Source: Aureobasidium sp. EXF-3400 (lineage: Eukaryota > Ascomycota > Dothideomycetes > Dothideales > Saccotheciaceae). From it: a stretch of DNA of 64,000 bases. A program made the translations under genes and the position numbers. The notes under the pieces are model-generated. The model saw only the letters and a program-made list of their open reading frames with translations. It ran no database searches and was not told where the DNA came from. This document shows, in pieces, positions 1 through 10,358 of this stretch (position 1 is its first letter; each line of letters opens with the position of its first letter). Location: the NCBI GenBank assembly GCA_024195585.1, contig SWBL01000029.1:161299-225298 (forward strand), in the 5' to 3' direction.

Positions 1-1
1 C

Positions 2-1471
2 GGCATCTTACGAGCGGAAGAGGTCATGGAAAGGCAAGCACTCGAGTTCAGGAACACCCACGTTATGAACGCTGTATTACCAGTCTGGATACAACGAACG
101 AAGCATTTGATGAAGCTGGATCGTTGGTCAAATGATGCGAAATATTATTGTCTGGCCAACGGCGCTATCAGAAAGTGGAAGGACGCAACGTCGCAAGCAC
201 AACGTAACAAGCGTAGGGATGCGTATGTTCAGATTCGAAGTCGTGTCAAGTCACGCATGGTCCGCGATTGCTTCGCTGCCTGGAGAGAAAGAGCCACCGT
301 GGCTACGCAACTTGACGCCACTGCCGTTGAGCATGCCAACAATCGGCATATCAACGCTGGCACCGCGATCTTCAACTTGTGGCGTGACAAGACTCGGCAA
401 AATAATCAGCTCTCAATTCAAGCTGAAGAATTCTCTGCGCGTCTTCTCTTCCTCCGCACGATTGCCATTCTGGTATCCAAGGGACAAGAGGTCTTGCTTC
501 ATCACACCCAGGCTCTGACGCTCCGCTCTCAGACTATCGATCTACTTGCAACCGGCACACTCAAAAGACTCAAATGGGCACTCTTCTGCCATCGACGCAA
601 TCTAGACTCTGCAGCAGCACTCGAACAGCGCAACTCTCAACAACATCGTAGGAATATGTTAAGGTACTGGGCCGAACAAGCTTCAAGACGAAGGGCTGCG
701 AGAACTTTACCCCTACCACTCGACTCTCGACAGGATGACGTACCCGAGTCACCCACAAAAGCACCACCGCCGGCGACAGCTCCTACGCCCGTTCCTGTTC
801 CTCTTCCACCATCTTCAAATCTATTCAGCAGCCTCAGATTACCTTCTGCGCGTAAGACTCCTGCTCCATTGTCAGCACAGAGCAGACTTGCGCCCTTGCT
901 TGATGGTGATGAGGAAGAATCAGACGTTGAAGACATGGACTTTGGCGCTACTCATCGCGCTGAAGAGTGGACATCTTTTGACGTTCTGAAAGACGTGATC
1001 AATCGACCACAACCGCAACAGCCTCTGTATCAATCACAATCCCAAGCACAGCAGCGGTTCGATAGTGTGGTAACGTCCACTCCAATTCCAGGCTATATGG
1101 CTCGCACGCCTAGCAAGCGCACGCAACGAGCGAAGGCACTTTCTGCCATTCCGTCAATCAAACCGACACGTAGAGAAGTCGTAGTTTCCACCACTCCGGC
1201 ACCTACACGAAGCAACAATAATGTTCAAACACCCCAGGTCACGCCCTTCGAACGCAAGATGAGGAAAGGAGGATATGGCAGTTCTATGGGAAGCGGTGGT
1301 GGTGTCGATCTAGTCGAAGAGAGTTTTACTCCTGCTACTTTCAGGCGAACCAGATTTGGAGGAGCACCCAGTTTTGGTGGTGTAAATGGCAATGCAGCAC
1401 AGCAGACAGGGAGAAGTGTTAGGTTCTTCGATGTTGGAGAGGTCAAGGAGGATCCAGATGATGCGAGGTGA
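2..1471 (+). CDS. Sfi1-like spindle pole body protein, 3' part
   Basis: The frame is open to the left edge, so the gene starts outside the window; about 489 residues are visible. The first 220 or so residues carry widely spaced helical repeats centred on a tryptophan, for example CFAAWRERAT, IFNLWRDKTR and MLRYWAEQAS. Sfi1 repeats look like this; they bind centrin and form the half-bridge filament of the spindle pole body. The remaining half is proline-, serine- and basic-rich with no fold I recognise, like the disordered C-terminal part of fungal Sfi1. The last codons are acidic (EDPDDAR). Recognition rests on the repeat pattern and architecture, not on a strict motif; another Trp-repeat coiled protein is the alternative. 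Confidence 0.6.
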   Translation, partial: GILRAEEVMERQALEFRNTHVMNAVLPVWIQRTKHLMKLDRWSNDAKYYCLANGAIRKWKDATSQAQRNKRRDAYVQIRSRVKSRMVRDCFAAWRERATVATQLDATAVEHANNRHINAGTAIFNLWRDKTRQNNQLSIQAEEFSARLLFLRTIAILVSKGQEVLLHHTQALTLRSQTIDLLATGTLKRLKWALFCHRRNLDSAAALEQRNSQQHRRNMLRYWAEQASRRRAARTLPLPLDSRQDDVPESPTKAPPPATAPTPVPVPLPPSSNLFSSLRLPSARKTPAPLSAQSRLAPLLDGDEEESDVEDMDFGATHRAEEWTSFDVLKDVINRPQPQQPLYQSQSQAQQRFDSVVTSTPIPGYMARTPSKRTQRAKALSAIPSIKPTRREVVVSTTPAPTRSNNNVQTPQVTPFERKMRKGGYGSSMGSGGGVDLVEESFTPATFRRTRFGGAPSFGGVNGNAAQQTGRSVRFFDVGEVKEDPDDAR

Positions 1472-2335
1472 ATGAAGATAATAGATGTTTTGTGTCATTG
1501 TTTCTTGATACCCCATTTCTCTTGGTCTGTTTTTCTTTTCCTATTCCTACTCTCTTCTTTCACGGTCTTCTCCTCACCGTTCTTTTTTTCTTTTTGCCGT
1601 TTTTGCTTGTTGGGGATGAAACCCTGGCCGTGTGTATATAACCATCTTATACTTCCCAGACTGGTCGAGTCTTGATCAGAGCCACTTCAAATGAGAACCA
1701 TGGATACTTGTTGATCGACTAAGAGCAGTTGGCACTTCTATCGAAGCTGGAAGGGCTTCTTTGTGACTTCGAGTTCAGCCATGGATTTTGGGCCTGCACC
1801 GGCATTAGTTTCTGGTTCCATGTACGACGAGCAAACTTCACAACCATCGAACACTCCTTTCCAGAAAGAGCCTGCGGGCAACAACACAATTCTGCGGATC
1901 AATCTTCTCCCATTCTTGAAGAAATAGTGAGTGATGAGCTGGTGCTCTATATTGGTCTAAGAGATAACGATAGATCGATCTGCGCTTTCGAGGGGTCAAA
2001 GTATCAGCACAACTCTTGATCGTCGTCCATCAATTCAATGAGAGCTCACCGATATGGACATGTCATTCTAGAAGACAGCTCTCGAAGGCTGCAAGTTTCT
2101 TTCGTTGCTCGGCTGAGACAACCCATTGGATCTTGGACATATCTTTTACTCCTCACTCGAGTCGTTTAACATAAGCATCAGAGAACAAAGTGATACGAAG
2201 CTCTAGCCGACTTTCCACTTCCTACGAACTGAGTACCGACAATTGGACAGAACACCTATATCCGAATCACGAGCTCTGCATGCTGCAGTCGGAGTATCTC
2301 AGGCTGTTAATCCCTTGCGACAGATGAGCGCTCAG
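1472..2335. other. Intergenic, no confident gene
   Basis: A pyrimidine-rich tract at about 1520-1610 follows the Sfi1-like stop and probably belongs to its 3' end. A 48-codon ATG frame begins at 1781 and could splice at a GTGAGT near 1927, but nothing in its translation is recognisable. No gene is called. Confidence 0.4.
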
Positions 2336-2853
2336 TCACATCTTTGACATATCTATAGCCTCGAGTTCTGGTTTCCGGAACACAACCCTTGTGCAATTTT
2401 CCAGCTTCAGCTATGACAACATTAGTGAAGATCTGTGTTGCGTTCGGGTCACAAGGATATACCGAAGCAGGTGTGTCACTGTCGAAGACGTGTGCGTATT
2501 CTGACCTACCGACTCCCTTTGGAGTCACGTTCATCTCCAGACTGTAACCTTCTGTCCGATCAAATCTCGTCTTGAGTAACGTAGCAAGCTCTCCGAAAGG
2601 CATGCTGTGACGCATTTTAATCTGAACGTCCTGATCACAGGGGTCTTGCAGATATTCTACTGTCAGCCAGATCGTGATTGTGTGTTCTCGGAGCTCCTGG
2701 TTGAACGATTGACATGTGGTGGTCTTCTGATTGTCAATGATCTAGATCCGACGGCATTCTTGAGTACAGACTAACAGTGGGAGTCATCATGCCAGTCGAC
2801 GAAATGGTCATGATTTCGTCGTCTTCGAACATCCGGTAGGTCGGGTTGCTCAT
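2336..2853 (-). CDS. Small SUMO-like beta-grasp domain protein
   Basis: My model has three exons on the minus strand: 2853-2776, 2726-2463 and 2410-2336, with introns of 49 and 52 bp, both phase 0. Intron 2 starts GTATAT and ends CACTAATGTTGTCATAG, a textbook branch and acceptor. The product is 138 residues. From about residue 40 it has alternating strand and helix elements: a first strand TITIWLTVEY, a helix MPFGELATLLKTRF, then VFDSDTPAS and a last strand after the second intron (LENCTRVVFRK). This matches the ubiquitin/SUMO (Rad60 SLD-like) beta-grasp order. The FDSDTPAS motif and the intron directly after it recur in the gene at 3836-4832, so the two are paralogues. No C-terminal diglycine is present, so it is unlikely to be a conjugated modifier; a protein-interaction role is inference. 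Confidence 0.6.
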
Positions 2854-3835
2854 GGTGTCGACTTGATGATGTGTCTTGCCCAGAGATACATGGAGCTGTG
2901 AGAAAAGACACATCCTTATATCTTTGACGCTCGCACCACTACAACTGAATCCTGCTTGGACCATGCGGGGCTGTCCATCATGGTCATCAATACTCGCAAT
3001 GATTCGCTTTCGATTGCCAAAAAATAGAAAGAAGTCAAAGCACAGTGTTTTATCCTTCCCGAGTCCCCAAGGACGGTAAGCATCCTTCACAATTATAATA
3101 CTTTTCTCTGCCTCTGATTCTGTTCTGCAAACAGTATCTCATCGACAAGCTTTTGACACATCACTTAAGCCAAGCTATGTATTATTGACCTGTTCTGCTC
3201 AAGCCCTTTGATCTGACTGATACGAGATACTGTCACTTGGAACATACTGTCGAACGAGCCTTTCGACCAGCCGTCCCATGAATGTATAACGACATTATAA
3301 TATGAACTTTCCTGCAGAGCTTCTTACCCATTCTGACCTCTATGACAAGATAGCTTATAACACCATGGGTCATGCCATGTCTGGCTTGCTGCGATGGTTC
3401 GATCATCTTCCTGTAGCTGGAATCAATTGCCCCTGCTTTCTTGGCTTTTACCTAAGCTCCTATAGCTGTACATAGTCTTCGAGGAATTTCTTAGCTCAGG
3501 TGTCCGTAGACATCGATGGTTGTTCAGATTCTTGCCAGAGATCCAAACCGAGACGAAGATAAGCAAGAGCATGTTTGATCTGCACACCCAGGGAGACATA
3601 CGAGTCCCTGCTTGCTTGTGTGTTGCGGGGTCACTTTCAGCAAGGTTTCTTTGTGAGCATGATTGCAACTCCAACATCGTATGACTGCGAATCTCTTCTA
3701 GTGAATTCTATGTTAGTCGTGTGTTGTACCAGGCTAGTCAGAAATGTCAAAAGTCTCAAACTTCAAAACAATCTCTTTCTCCTACGCATTACCAACATAG
3801 TCTTTTTCTATCTAGAACACGCCCCCGCTTCAACC
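2854..3835. other. Divergent intergenic region
   Basis: This is the shared upstream region of the two beta-grasp paralogues. Open frames extend upstream of both chosen start codons (to 3090 on minus, to 3575 on plus), but their translations look non-coding and no splice-linked 5' exon could be supported. Confidence 0.4.
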
Positions 3836-4832
3836 ATGAACACAAAGACACACGACTTCACCCCTGTTTCAGACGCCGAAGTCATGTATTATCTTTTTTC
3901 GCCTGAATCCAGAAGCCCCAGTCCAAGCAACGGTGCTCCTTGTACCTTGGCCGCTGGGGAAGACGCCTCCATGTTCCACCACATCGAAGTAAGTACAATT
4001 CTCGAAGATCAAATGCAAACCAACACTAAGTATCGTCCAAGGTGCAGCCAAAAACTGATGACTGGATCGACGTTGATACTCCGAGCTATTCACAAGAACG
4101 CCATGTGCCAGAGAGGACGCTCCGCGTGTTGATTAACAAGACCCAACCATCAATGGACAAAGAGGCTACTTCCATTGAAGACGCAGCTTTTGACCTGGCC
4201 AGGCGAGCAGAGGATCTAGCCAAGGCCGTTGAAGCAGGGAGGGATTCCGCCAAACATAAGTGTCGAGAGGTTGAGCTTGCTGCCGCCGCAGAACATGAGC
4301 AAGTCAAGACGGCAACCAAGCTCGCTGTTCGCGAGAAGGCGATCGTTGAGCAACAGGAGGAGATTGCTCGCTTGAACACTAGACTTGCTGAGCTCGAAGA
4401 AGTGTCACAACTCTCGTCTACCAAGCACATCTCTGACCGTCCGCTAGTCATGCGTATTGACGTATGGGTGGGCGGAGAGGACGGAACCGATGTTGAACTC
4501 GCTCTTGTCAAGATGAACCCAGACACACCTTTCAAGATCGTCTTGGAGACCTTGCGCGACCAACACCCGCTGAAGGCTCTCAAGCAAAAGTCCACGGGAA
4601 GGTGGATTTTCGACTCTGACACGCCGGCTAGCGTAAGTATATCATTGTCTTTCTAGGATCGAGTGTCCATGCTGATGATCTCTAGTTGGGTTTCAGGGAT
4701 GGGGAGGAGTTGGTCTTCATTCAGCAGCACGATGAGCCGATGTTTATGTTGGATGCTAGCATGGACGAAACGACGTGCTGGAGAGGCAAAGACAGCAGAG
4801 TCTCATGGAGGGAGCCTGAAGGAGAATGGTGA
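3836..4832 (+). CDS. Coiled-coil protein with C-terminal SUMO-like beta-grasp domain
   Basis: The model has exons 3836-3988, 4048-4632 and 4686-4832; introns are 59 and 53 bp, both phase 0 with GTAAGT donors. The product is 294 residues. Residues 1-85 are polar and low in structure. About 89-174 are a charged heptad-like coiled coil rich in Ala, Glu and Lys. About 186-270 form a beta-grasp unit: VMRIDVWVGG, helix TPFKIVLETLRDQ, WIFDSDTPAS, then LGFRDGEELVFIQQ. The layout resembles SUMO-like domains of the Rad60/Esc2 type (established family), but it lacks a terminal GG. The intron right after FDSDTPAS is shared with the minus-strand gene at 2336-2853. The first intron acceptor could be 4041 instead of 4047, both in frame. 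Function is unknown; the coiled coil suggests self-association. Confidence 0.7.
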
Positions 4833-5734
4833 TCTGGAGGGGTTGTTGGCAGGTGGGCATCGATATTAGATGATGGAGTTACGGTTCGATACTATTGAAA
4901 AGTCCACTCAAATCAGTTCCCTAACATCATTCTGTACAAGCGAAGAGTAACGGAAATCCTAAAACAAAGATTGAGAGTTTCCTTAGCTTCTGGCACTTTG
5001 TCAACATCACAAGCATGTCGACAGAGACCCATGTCGACATAGACCCAATTGTCGATTGTAGTTCCCAAGCCTTGACCTACCTTTATCCCTGAGGAATTCG
5101 TGGCTCGTGCTTTGTATCCGTAGCTTTTGACACTTCACCGACACCACGAGCGTACCAACGGAGAGCCATGTCGACATCGATCTGGCTATCGAATGTCCGT
5201 CGCTTATTCGTCCTCGTAGGTACCAGAGAAGGCATGAAGCTGGCGTCGGTGAAGCAGAAGCTTGGAACGCTTTGGACAAGGTTGTTTAGCGGACAGAGGT
5301 GTATTATATAGGGTCCTTGAGGCATCCGCCATGTGACAGATGCAAGGAATATTCGCTCCTGCTGACAAGGTGGAGCCGTTCAGTACCAACATGGATGGCA
5401 GAGTTGTCTTAAGTTGCGGGGACAGTTGTGTCGTTGAAGTTCTGGAAAATGTAGGAAAGACGGAGTCAGGGCAAGTGCCAATGCTGCCTTGTTGAGCTGG
5501 ATTGTGGAAGTCACAAGCGACGATCCCCTTGCCATTTGGTCGGTTGCAGAAATTGTACCGAACAAGGAAAGAACGACAGAACTTGCAAACGTAAGCGCTA
5601 GATACAAAGCAAAATTACATACCGCTATTTAGGCCTCGCGACACGGGTATACAGTCTATAGGAAATATGAACAACAAAATGCACTTTATACACAGCTTCA
5701 CCTTTCTCTCTCCTCAACTTTGGCGGTTGACACT
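4833..5734. other. Intergenic, possible eroded secreted-protein gene
   Basis: At 5010-5046 there is a short imperfect tandem repeat (CATGTCGACAGAGACCC then CATGTCGACATAGACCC). A minus-strand frame at 5607-5380 encodes a signal-peptide-like stretch (ALTFASSVVLSLFGTISA), but its first codon is TTG, no upstream ATG is in frame, and downstream similarity is split among frames. I regard it as a relic at most. Confidence 0.3.
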
Positions 5735-8303
5735 TTACTCGTTGAGACGACCCTTGAGATCGCCCTTGAGACCACCCTTGCTACCGTGTGTGAATCTGTA
5801 TGCGAATGTGACGGTCACAGCGGCGAACAGAAGAACGCACAACGCGCTAGGGCCCCACTTGTCGTGGTAGGTGATGGCACGACGGTTGCGGATAGACTGC
5901 ACACGGTAGAGATATAGTCCCATACTGTAGCAGATGGCGAACAAGGCAACGATGGTGAAGGCCCAGGCAGAAGCCAGGGCGGTAGCGTCACCAAAGTTGA
6001 GCAGGGTAGCAGCGATACTGCCTATGATGATGCTGAACTCGAGCTGCGATGAATGTTAGTACAGAGTAGGAGAATAACAACATAGTCGATGATGCTTACC
6101 CATGACAAGAACGTGCGTTCAGCTGCAAAGAAGACCTTAGGCTCAACACGCACTGGTACGTGAATTTTCTTGCCCTTGGGAGCCTTGTAACGCTTCTCGC
6201 GGACCTGATCGTTGTTTCTGGCGTTCGGGATACCCATGGAGGCGTTGCCGTTCGAAGGCATAGAAGTAGGCTTGGGGACGGGTGCAGCAAGTCTGAAAGC
6301 GCCTGCCAGCTTGTCGCCGACCTTTCCGGCATAGTGTGTCATCAGCTTGCGACGATAAGTCCAGCCGCCAATACGCTTTGCTTCCTCGAGGTCATCATCC
6401 TCATCGTCACTGTCATACAAGGGATAGTCATCGTCGTCAGTAATGGGTCTGGCGGCCAAACGCTCTTCCTCGTCCAGCGAGTTGGGATCAGCGCCGCCGT
6501 TAGTGGTGCCGTAATCCATGCGTTGAGCGGCCTCGTGCTGCTCAAGAGCATCCCTAGCGGCGCGCAGACGGCGGTAGTTCTCATCGTCGCCGTTGGGCAG
6601 GTTGGCAGCATCTTCCATCTCATCATCAGTGTCATCGTCCATGTGCCCGCTGGTAGAAATATCTGTGCTTTGGCCAGGACGTTCAATACCGAAACGATGC
6701 GAGACAGGCTTGCGAATGTCGACATCCATCTGAGGCATCCAGAAGGGCAGCAAATCGATACGAGAAGGGTTGAGTTTTGCGGTACCGTGAATGAACTTGG
6801 AGAACTTGGGCACGGCTTCCACCAAGTGAGATGCGACAAGCTCACGAATCCACTCAGGAGGCTGTTGGCCGGCCTGTGTTTGCAGCTTGACCTCAAGAAC
6901 AGCGTAGGGGAAGCGCTCGACATCTTCAGGAGGCAATTGACTGAAAGGCCAATCGATACCAATGTCCATACGACGCCAGTTCTTGCCGGCACGTTCGCGT
7001 CCATCAAGGTTGTCCTCGCGAGTCATGGTCAATTCTGTATCGAGCGAGACACGAACACGGGCATCGCCAGGCAACTGGAAGGCGGTACGGTTGTAGAAAG
7101 AGCGGGTGACGGGTTGCAGCTTGCGGGTGATGACACGATACTGAATCTCTCTGGCAAGTTGCTCCAGGTCGGCAATCTCCTTCTCGCTCTTCTTGCCATC
7201 ACGTCGCATCTTCTCGAAGGCTTGTTCAACGGTGTAGTCTCCGCGCATGAAAGCGTTGACATTCTTCTCCTTGAGTGCGAAACGAGCCTTGACGGACTTC
7301 TCGCCAGTCCAGTCTTCTCTGTGGGTCTTGCGCTCGACGAAGATGGTATCAACGTCCATGTCGCCATACCATCTCAGACGGATGGCCTCTGCACCCTCAG
7401 TCTTCTTGAGACGGCCTTCGTACAGCTCCCAGGTATCTGTGTTATCGTAGTAGATGGAGGAGATTGCAGAATCCTTGATCTCGAACTCCTTGCTGGGATT
7501 GAAAACGAGCACAGGCAAGTGCTTGAGGATGATGAGCTTCAGCTCGGTAATGTTGTCGGGGTGCACCCAGTACTTTGTTGTCTGACGGACGAAGTTTTGC
7601 TGGCTTCCACCAGCGGCGGAGTCACCCTTAGTTGGGTTGCCGCGGGTGCGGACTTGGTCGTAGAGCTGCGACAAACGAACAATGGAAGCGTCGTAGTTGT
7701 CCTTGAAGAAGGGCTTTGCATTGAGGCGGGCAGCAAAGAGGGGCTTCAATTGCTGGTCAGGGTAGAGCTTATCGTGCTTCTTGATGATCTTCTGGAAGCC
7801 AGTGTAGTTGAGCTGGGTGAACTTGGCCAGATCGTGCACGTCGGCAATGATGTCGGACAAGTCTTCCTCGAGCATTGCAAAGTCCTCCTCGCTGGGGACC
7901 TCTGTATTCGACTGTTCATTCTCGCCTTGTTCTAGGGCGGCCTTTGCGCGGGAGATGACCTCGGTGACCTCGCGCTCACTGATCTTGATGCGACGCTGGA
8001 TTTCACCGCTCTTGACCTGCTGGAAGTTGGAGACCTTGTCCAGCTCGGCCTCAAGCTCGCGGTAGAAGCGAGTCTCGTGTTCGTCGGTCCATTTCTTGGA
8101 AGGAGCGTTGGGGTTCTCGGCGGAGGACTTTGACTGAAGCTCAGGCTGGAGAAGTCTCTTGAGCTCGTCGTAGGAGATGTAGTAGTAGTACCAGTCCTTG
8201 ATCAAGGAGCTCTGCAGCTGCTGGCCGAACCTGTCGAGCTGGGTTAGCTGTTGTTTGCGTTGAGTGGGGCGTGCTGGCAGCCGTCGTGTGTTACGCACTT
8301 CAT
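5735..8303 (-). CDS. VTC4: Vacuolar transporter chaperone catalytic subunit Vtc4
   Basis: Exons are 8303-8299, 8230-6100 and 6043-5735 (814 residues). The tiny first exon carries ATGAA; splicing across a 68-bp intron restores the MKFG start typical of SPX proteins. The order is an N-terminal SPX domain that senses inositol pyrophosphates (KIIKKHDK near residue 160), a triphosphate-tunnel catalytic domain ([26 protein letters not shown]) that makes polyphosphate from ATP, an acidic linker, and a C-terminal DUF202 membrane domain whose coding is interrupted by a 56-bp phase-0 intron after FLSW. The tunnel Arg, Lys and Glu residues are present, so this is the active Vtc4 type and not an accessory Vtc2/3. 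It acts at the vacuole membrane in phosphate storage. Confidence 0.95.
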
Positions 8304-8885
8304 GATTGTCTCTAGTCGCGCGCGCTTCCTTGCAGCAAATTGCGGTCGGAGAACAATTGCTTTGTCTGGTGGTACACCTCCCTTGCAGAACTGCTATGCC
8401 AGTCGCTCAACTGAAAAAAACCGTAGACAAAATGCGCAATGCGTCTTTGTAGCAATAAATTGATCCTCTCGAGCTGCTCGTGCCAGCAGCCAATCAGCGC
8501 TCGCACGTGTTCCAGACAAGGCCGCCTTGCTGGCTCTCTCCACTCTTATGTCCCCGAGCGTCATCAAGACAACCACAGCCAGCCGGTGACATCCTTTATA
8601 TTGCAACCATTGCACGCCTATACACAAATTCATCTTCTCAGATTGCACAGCTTTGTTTGTATCACAGAATTTTCATTTGACTTGCATTTTCTGCGATGTT
8701 CCTTTGTCCCACCTTATCCATATCCCATGTCAAGCAGAAACCAGTCCTTGCCTTGTCTAGTCGTGCGAATTCATTGCCTGATGACCATCCGATCATCCCC
8801 ATTTTCCTTTCCGAATCCCACACCATACCCCATTTCCCATTCGTGGTTAACATTTGTTGGAACAGTCATTCAATGACTGGCGCAC
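8304..8885. other. Intergenic between VTC4 and GH128 gene
   Basis: This holds the 5' region of VTC4 (right after the gene on the minus strand) and the 3' region of the glucanase gene. Pyrimidine-rich patches are visible; the overlapping short frames look non-coding. Confidence 0.4.
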
Positions 8886-10358
8886 TTAAGAAGTGTAGGT
8901 GGCGTAAGTCTGGCCGAAAGTGGAGGGCTCAGTGCCGCTGATGAGGGCGCCATCCGAGGCCATGAAGTAGCTGTAGCTTTCAACGAAGGACTGGCTGTCC
9001 ATCCAGGGCATGACATCCTCGAGGAAAGTGGCAATCTGGGCGTCTGAGGCGCCAGTGGGGGCGAACTCGGTAACCCAGACAGGCTTGCCGCCAGCAACAT
9101 CAGTGGCGTTCTGGACGTGCGACTTGAAGTAGTCAGTGAGCGAGACATCAGCGTACCAGTGGATGGCGACGAAGTCGATCTGGCAGCCGTCACAAGCCTC
9201 GAGGAAGGCAGCGAGCCAGTCAAGACCCATGCCATTTGCGCCGTTGGTAACAGCAGGAGCACCGAGCTTGGCCTTGCCAGCGAAGGGCATCATCCACGTC
9301 TTGTAAGCAGAAGCAGCGTCCTGAGGAGACATGTTGGCTTGGGAAGTCATGTCGGGCTCGTTGAAGGACATCAAGTGAGTGGCACCGTTGGCGATGGCGC
9401 TGTTGGCATTCGCGTTCCAGTTGGTGGTGTGGCCGTTAGTGGTGCCCCAGAGCTGAGGCACGTAGTTGAAGCTGCTAGACAAGCCGCCGCTGGCGGAGTC
9501 CCAGTTGTATGCCCAGGTGACTTGCTCGTTGTTCTCGAAGCAGGTGAGCAGAGAAGCAGTGTTGTAAGCAAGACCACGCTTTCCGCTGCCAGTGCTGCGA
9601 GGAGCGGAGGTAGAAGAAGCCTGAGCAGACGAGCTGCTGACAACAACGGCAGAAGTGGGAGCAACGACAACGCTGGAAGTAGTGCTAGACTTGGTCGAGA
9701 CGGGAGCGACAGGAGTGGTGCTGGTTGTGCTGGTCGACTGAGCAGCGGCAGTCGAGGTGGCGGCAGCGGAAGTGCGAGTCCAGGGGCGACCCTTGTTCTG
9801 GAGGTGACCCTTGTTCTGGAGGTCAAGGTCAAGCGAGATTGCAGAGCTGCTGGCAGTAGCAGAGGAGCTCTCAACAACCACGGAGCTGCTGAGAGCAACA
9901 GAGCTGCTGAAAACCATGGGGCTGCTGTTGTACTCAGCAGGTCTGCTGTAGGCCTTAGTGCTGAAAGTGGTCTGGACGGGGGCAGCCTCGGCAGAAGATG
10001 CGTGGACAGTGACAGTAACACGGTTGGTGTGAGTGACGCTCACAACAGAGTCAGTGCAAATGCTAGTGCTGACAGCAGCGACCTCAGGGGAAGCAGTGTG
10101 AGGACCGACAGCAGAAGGGTGGACGAAAGAATGACCAGAAGCCAAACCAGTGGAGGCAGCAGTGCCAGTGCCCCAGATTCCAGTGGCATTGGCCATGCCA
10201 TAGGGAGCGCCAGTGCCAGTAGCAACGCCAGAGGAGCCGAAGAAGTGCTTGTTGTGGTGGTGGTGCTTGACGTTGTGCTTTCCGTGGCCGAAGCTAGGGA
10301 CAGCAATGGCAGAGCCAGCGAGGGCCAGAACGGCGAACTTGGTGTTGACAGAAGACAT
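8886..10358 (-). CDS. Secreted GH128 endo-beta-1,3-glucanase
   Basis: A single exon of 490 residues. It begins with a signal peptide (about 1-19, ending AIAVPS), then a His-rich patch with a run of four His, then a long Ser/Thr/Ala-rich linker to about residue 255. The catalytic module follows (from KRGLAYN to the end): a GH128 barrel of the Asl1/Glyco_hydro_cc family with SFNEPD (predicted acid/base Glu) and VTEFAPTG (predicted nucleophile Glu), plus the conserved AIHWY. GH128 enzymes cut beta-1,3-glucan; in fungi many act on their own wall. No GPI signal is obvious at the C-terminus, which ends in a Tyr/Thr-rich stretch. The linker contains an 18-bp tandem duplication. Confidence 0.9.
   Translation of the reverse strand: MSSVNTKFAVLALAGSAIAVPSFGHGKHNVKHHHHNKHFFGSSGVATGTGAPYGMANATGIWGTGTAASTGLASGHSFVHPSAVGPHTASPEVAAVSTSICTDSVVSVTHTNRVTVTVHASSAEAAPVQTTFSTKAYSRPAEYNSSPMVFSSSVALSSSVVVESSSATASSSAISLDLDLQNKGHLQNKGRPWTRTSAAATSTAAAQSTSTTSTTPVAPVSTKSSTTSSVVVAPTSAVVVSSSSAQASSTSAPRSTGSGKRGLAYNTASLLTCFENNEQVTWAYNWDSASGGLSSSFNYVPQLWGTTNGHTTNWNANANSAIANGATHLMSFNEPDMTSQANMSPQDAASAYKTWMMPFAGKAKLGAPAVTNGANGMGLDWLAAFLEACDGCQIDFVAIHWYADVSLTDYFKSHVQNATDVAGGKPVWVTEFAPTGASDAQIATFLEDVMPWMDSQSFVESYSYFMASDGALISGTEPSTFGQTYATYTS
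9788..9823 (-). repeat. 18-bp exact tandem duplication in glucanase linker
   Basis: Two adjacent identical 18-bp units (9788-9805 and 9806-9823) encode a doubled LQNKG-type segment inside the Ser/Thr-rich linker. It keeps the frame. Confidence 0.85.

Noticed and set aside
5380..5607. Signal-peptide-like minus frame
   Set aside because: Starts with TTG, has no in-frame ATG before the hydrophobic segment and no coherent downstream exon.
6160..7935. 591-codon open frame antisense to VTC4
   Set aside because: It mirrors the real gene in reverse; the sense strand has clear SPX and catalytic motifs and the antisense product has none.
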